Positions 17,275 through 19,064 of a stretch of DNA of 19,064 bases are shown here, piece by piece. The notes below the pieces were generated by a model. It ran no database searches, was not told where the DNA came from, and saw only the letters and a program-made list of their open reading frames with translations. The stretch comes from Gammaproteobacteria bacterium (GTDB lineage: Bacteria; Pseudomonadota; Gammaproteobacteria; J044), in the NCBI GenBank assembly GCA_026995955.1, contig JALWNJ010000166.1, positions 1 to 19,064 of the forward strand, read 5' to 3'. The translations under genes were made by a program, and so were the position numbers. The first letter of the stretch is position 1. Every line of letters begins with the position of its first letter.

Positions 17275-17829
17275 ATGCAGAGCAAGGACAATCTCATCTG
17301 GATCGACCTCGAGATGACCGGGCTGGACCCGGACCACGACCGCATCATCGAGATCGCCACCATCATTACCGACCAAAACCTGGAGATCCTGGCCGAGGGA
17401 CCCGTACTGGCCATCCACCAGCCGGACGAGGTGCTGCGCGGCATGGACGAATGGAACACCCGTCAGCACGGTCAGTCGGGGCTGATCGAGCGCGTGCGCG
17501 CCAGCGACATCGACGAGGCCGAGGCCGAACGGCGCACGCTGGAGTTCGTGCAGCAGTGGGTGCCGGAGCGCTGCTCCCCGATGTGCGGCAACAGCATCTG
17601 CCAGGACCGGCGCTTTCTCGCCCGTTCCATGCCGCGCCTGGAGGCCTGGTTCCACTACCGGCACATTGATGTCAGCACACTGAAGGAACTGGCCCGGCGC
17701 TGGGCGCCGGAGGTGGCCAAAGGGTTCAGCAAGGAATCCCGCCATCTGGCACTGGACGACATCCGTGATTCCATCGACGAGTTGCGCTACTACCGCGAGC
17801 ACTTCATCCGCCTGCCGAACTCGGACTGA
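17275..17829 (+). CDS. orn: Oligoribonuclease
   Basis: Orn is the DEDDh 3'-5' exonuclease that degrades short oligonucleotides and in gammaproteobacteria is chiefly responsible for cleaving pGpG, the product of EAL phosphodiesterases. The 184-residue length is usual. Catalytic residues are Asp11 and Glu13 ([10 protein letters not shown]), Asp111 (NSICQDRRF), and His157 with Asp162 (HLALDD). The ATG at 17275 gives the family start ([16 protein letters not shown]). The frame opens further upstream, but that part lies in the divergent promoter gap. The gene starts opposite the M48 operon and is followed by the brnTA remnant after 93 bp. Confidence 0.97.
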   Translation: MQSKDNLIWIDLEMTGLDPDHDRIIEIATIITDQNLEILAEGPVLAIHQPDEVLRGMDEWNTRQHGQSGLIERVRASDIDEAEAERRTLEFVQQWVPERCSPMCGNSICQDRRFLARSMPRLEAWFHYRHIDVSTLKELARRWAPEVAKGFSKESRHLALDDIRDSIDELRYYREHFIRLPNSD

Positions 17830-17922
17830 AACCGTGGCAGGCCCCGGCATGGCTCCGGAATCGGGGGCGTCGGGGGTTGCCGCCGGATAATTGGTGCGGT
17901 TTCTAAACTATAAAAACGCAAA

Positions 17923-18192
17923 ATGGACTTTGAATTCGACCCTGAAAAAGCCGGCGCAATCGGGAGAAACACGGCATCGACTTCGAGCAGGCCCAGGCGC
18001 TGTGGGATGACCCGTTGGCAATTGAAATTCCGGCCCGGACGCAGGATGAGCCGCGTTTCCTTGTCATTGGCCGGATCGAGGGGGAAGCACTGGTCGGCGG
18101 TCGTCACCTATCGGGATGGCCGTATCCGGTTGATTTCCGTGCGGCGGGCGCGCAAGAACGAGGTGGCTCTGTATGAAGACGAAAGCATCTGA
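17923..18192 (+). pseudogene. brnT: BrnT-family toxin gene with two compensating frameshifts
   Basis: BrnT toxins are small RelE-fold ribonucleases of type II toxin-antitoxin systems, encoded upstream of brnA. Here the frame is open from ATG to TGA (89 residues), but only the ends look like BrnT: MDFEFDPEKA at the start and HWSAVVTYRDGRIRLISVRRARKNEVALYED at the end, read as two adjoining parts of one stretch. The middle makes sense only in another frame, from about 17961 to 18083, where it reads REKHGIDFEQAQALWDDPLA and then EPRFLVIGRIEG. One base appears lost at about 17958-17959 (GCAATCGG where GCAAATCGG is expected). One G appears gained in the run at 18080-18084. The protein as encoded lacks the central core and is probably not toxic. 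Assembly error is the main alternative. Confidence 0.75.
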
Positions 18193-18409
18193 TTTCGATC
18201 GGGCCTTTGACGAAGGCGAGGATGTGACGGCGCTGCTGGAGCGCGACAAGGCTCGTCGCGTCAATCGTGAGACCCGGCGGGTCAATGTGGACTTTCCCGA
18301 ATGGATGATTCGCGAACTGGATCGTGAATCGAGGCGTTTGGGTGTGACGCGGCAGGCATTGATCAAGCTGTGGATCGCCAATTGCCTCGATCAGCGCAAG
18401 GCCTCCTGA
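18173..18409 (+). CDS. brnA: BrnA-type antitoxin (ribbon-helix-helix)
   Basis: The 78-residue protein has the BrnA pattern. An N-terminal toxin-binding part (KASDFDRAFDEGEDVTALLE, about 4-23) is followed by a ribbon-helix-helix DNA-binding domain (RRVNVDFPEWMIRELDRESR, then LGVTRQALIKLWI, about 35-68). BrnA neutralises BrnT and represses the operon as a dimer of dimers. Its ATG lies 20 nt inside the end of brnT, the normal overlap for this family. It is intact although its toxin partner is frameshifted, which is the order of decay expected when the toxin is lost first. The 70 bp to nadB show nothing recognisable. Confidence 0.9.
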   Translation: MKTKASDFDRAFDEGEDVTALLERDKARRVNRETRRVNVDFPEWMIRELDRESRRLGVTRQALIKLWIANCLDQRKAS

Positions 18410-18479
18410 TCCGGGTTCATGCCTCTTTCTGACAGGCGGCGCAGATGGGGATTGAGCCTGCAGCCATACCTGAAGCGGT

Positions 18480-19064
18480 TCAGTCACCGTAAAGCGGCGG
18501 CGCCAGTTCCGTGTTGACGCCATCCAGTTCGGGATTGCGCTTGGGGTAGTCGAGGGTGTAGTGCAGGCCGCGGCTCTCGCGCCGGCTCATGGCGGAGCGG
18601 ATGATGAGTTCCGCTACCTTGGCCAGGTTGCGCAGCTCGATGAGGTCCGAGGTGATGCGGAAGTTGCTGTAGTACTCGTCGATCTCGCGCAGCAGGAGCT
18701 GGATGCGGTTCATGGCACGCTGCAGGCGCTTGTCGGTGCGCACGATGCCGACGTAATCCCACATGAAGCGGCGCAGTTCCTGCCAGTTGTGCGAGACCAC
18801 CACCATCTCGTCGGAATCGGTCACCTGCTGCTCGTCCCAGGGCGGGATGGCGACGGGTTGTGGCGCATTTTCTCCCTCGATGCGACGCGAAATGTCGTTG
18901 GCGGCCGCGCGCGCGAAGACGATGCACTCCAGCAGCGAGTTGCTGGCCATGCGGTTTGCACCATGCAGGCCGGTGTGCGCCACCTCGCCCACGGCGTAGA
19001 GGCCGGCGACATCGGTGTGGGCGGCGAGATCGGTCATCACGCCACCACAGGTGTAGTGGGCGGC
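18480..19064 (-). CDS. nadB: L-aspartate oxidase, C-terminal 194 residues (truncated by window edge)
   Basis: NadB is the FAD enzyme that oxidises L-aspartate to iminoaspartate, the first step of NAD synthesis from aspartate. The visible part starts in frame at the window edge with [12 protein letters not shown]. It contains [26 protein letters not shown], the conserved FAD and substrate region of NadB and its succinate-dehydrogenase relatives, and then the helical C-terminal domain ([38 protein letters not shown]). The ending [15 protein letters not shown] fits NadB, where E. coli has the same motif. SdhA is excluded by this C terminus. The N-terminal two-thirds with the FAD dinucleotide motif lie outside the window. 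Confidence 0.96.
   Translation of the reverse strand, partial: AAHYTCGGVMTDLAAHTDVAGLYAVGEVAHTGLHGANRMASNSLLECIVFARAAANDISRRIEGENAPQPVAIPPWDEQQVTDSDEMVVVSHNWQELRRFMWDYVGIVRTDKRLQRAMNRIQLLLREIDEYYSNFRITSDLIELRNLAKVAELIIRSAMSRRESRGLHYTLDYPKRNPELDGVNTELAPPLYGD

Overview
The window is about 19 kb of GC-rich, densely packed chromosome from a gammaproteobacterium. PurB, FumC, AcnA, CyaY, YajQ, RsmJ, SlyX, YccA, RsgA, Orn and NadB all read as gammaproteobacterial housekeeping proteins. The base composition and the cluster of M48 protease, small cytochrome c, PhhB, RsgA and Orn suggest a Chromatiales/Ectothiorhodospiraceae-like organism, but that placement is inference from memory and was not computed.

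Layout. A truncated purB (minus, 1-732) diverges from fumC and a membrane GGDEF/EAL protein (plus, 805-3886). acnA (minus, 3947-6613) converges on them and ends in its own hairpin terminator. Next come a small membrane protein (plus), cyaY and a DUF423 gene (minus), yajQ (plus), an unrecognised small protein (minus) and a membrane-anchored Rieske-fold protein that has lost most of its cluster ligands (plus, 8753-9295). A minus-strand run follows: rsmJ, a predicted outer-membrane barrel, slyX overlapping a D-2-hydroxyacid dehydrogenase, and a YccA/Bax-inhibitor protein.

The accessory part begins at a plus-strand tRNA-Ser(UGA) gene (13016-13103). About 570 bp without protein genes follow it. 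In this stretch the last 18-19 nt of the tRNA (through CCA) recur twice, each copy followed by a strong hairpin, with a perfect 76-bp duplication and a 16-nt inverted copy of the tRNA T arm. A VapBC-type toxin-antitoxin pair lies directly downstream. On the minus strand, M48 protease, monohaem cytochrome c, pterin carbinolamine dehydratase and rsgA are joined by ATGA overlaps or a 2-nt gap. orn diverges from this operon, and after it comes a BrnT/BrnA pair whose toxin gene carries two compensating frameshifts. The window closes inside nadB (minus).

How genes relate. fumC and acnA are TCA-cycle enzymes flanking the c-di-GMP protein. The EAL domain (makes pGpG), Orn (degrades pGpG) and YajQ (a reported c-di-GMP receptor in Xanthomonas) form a possible signalling thread, though proximity alone does not prove a link. 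The items most worth a second look are the tRNA-tail repeat array, the ligand-depleted Rieske protein and the doubly frameshifted brnT.
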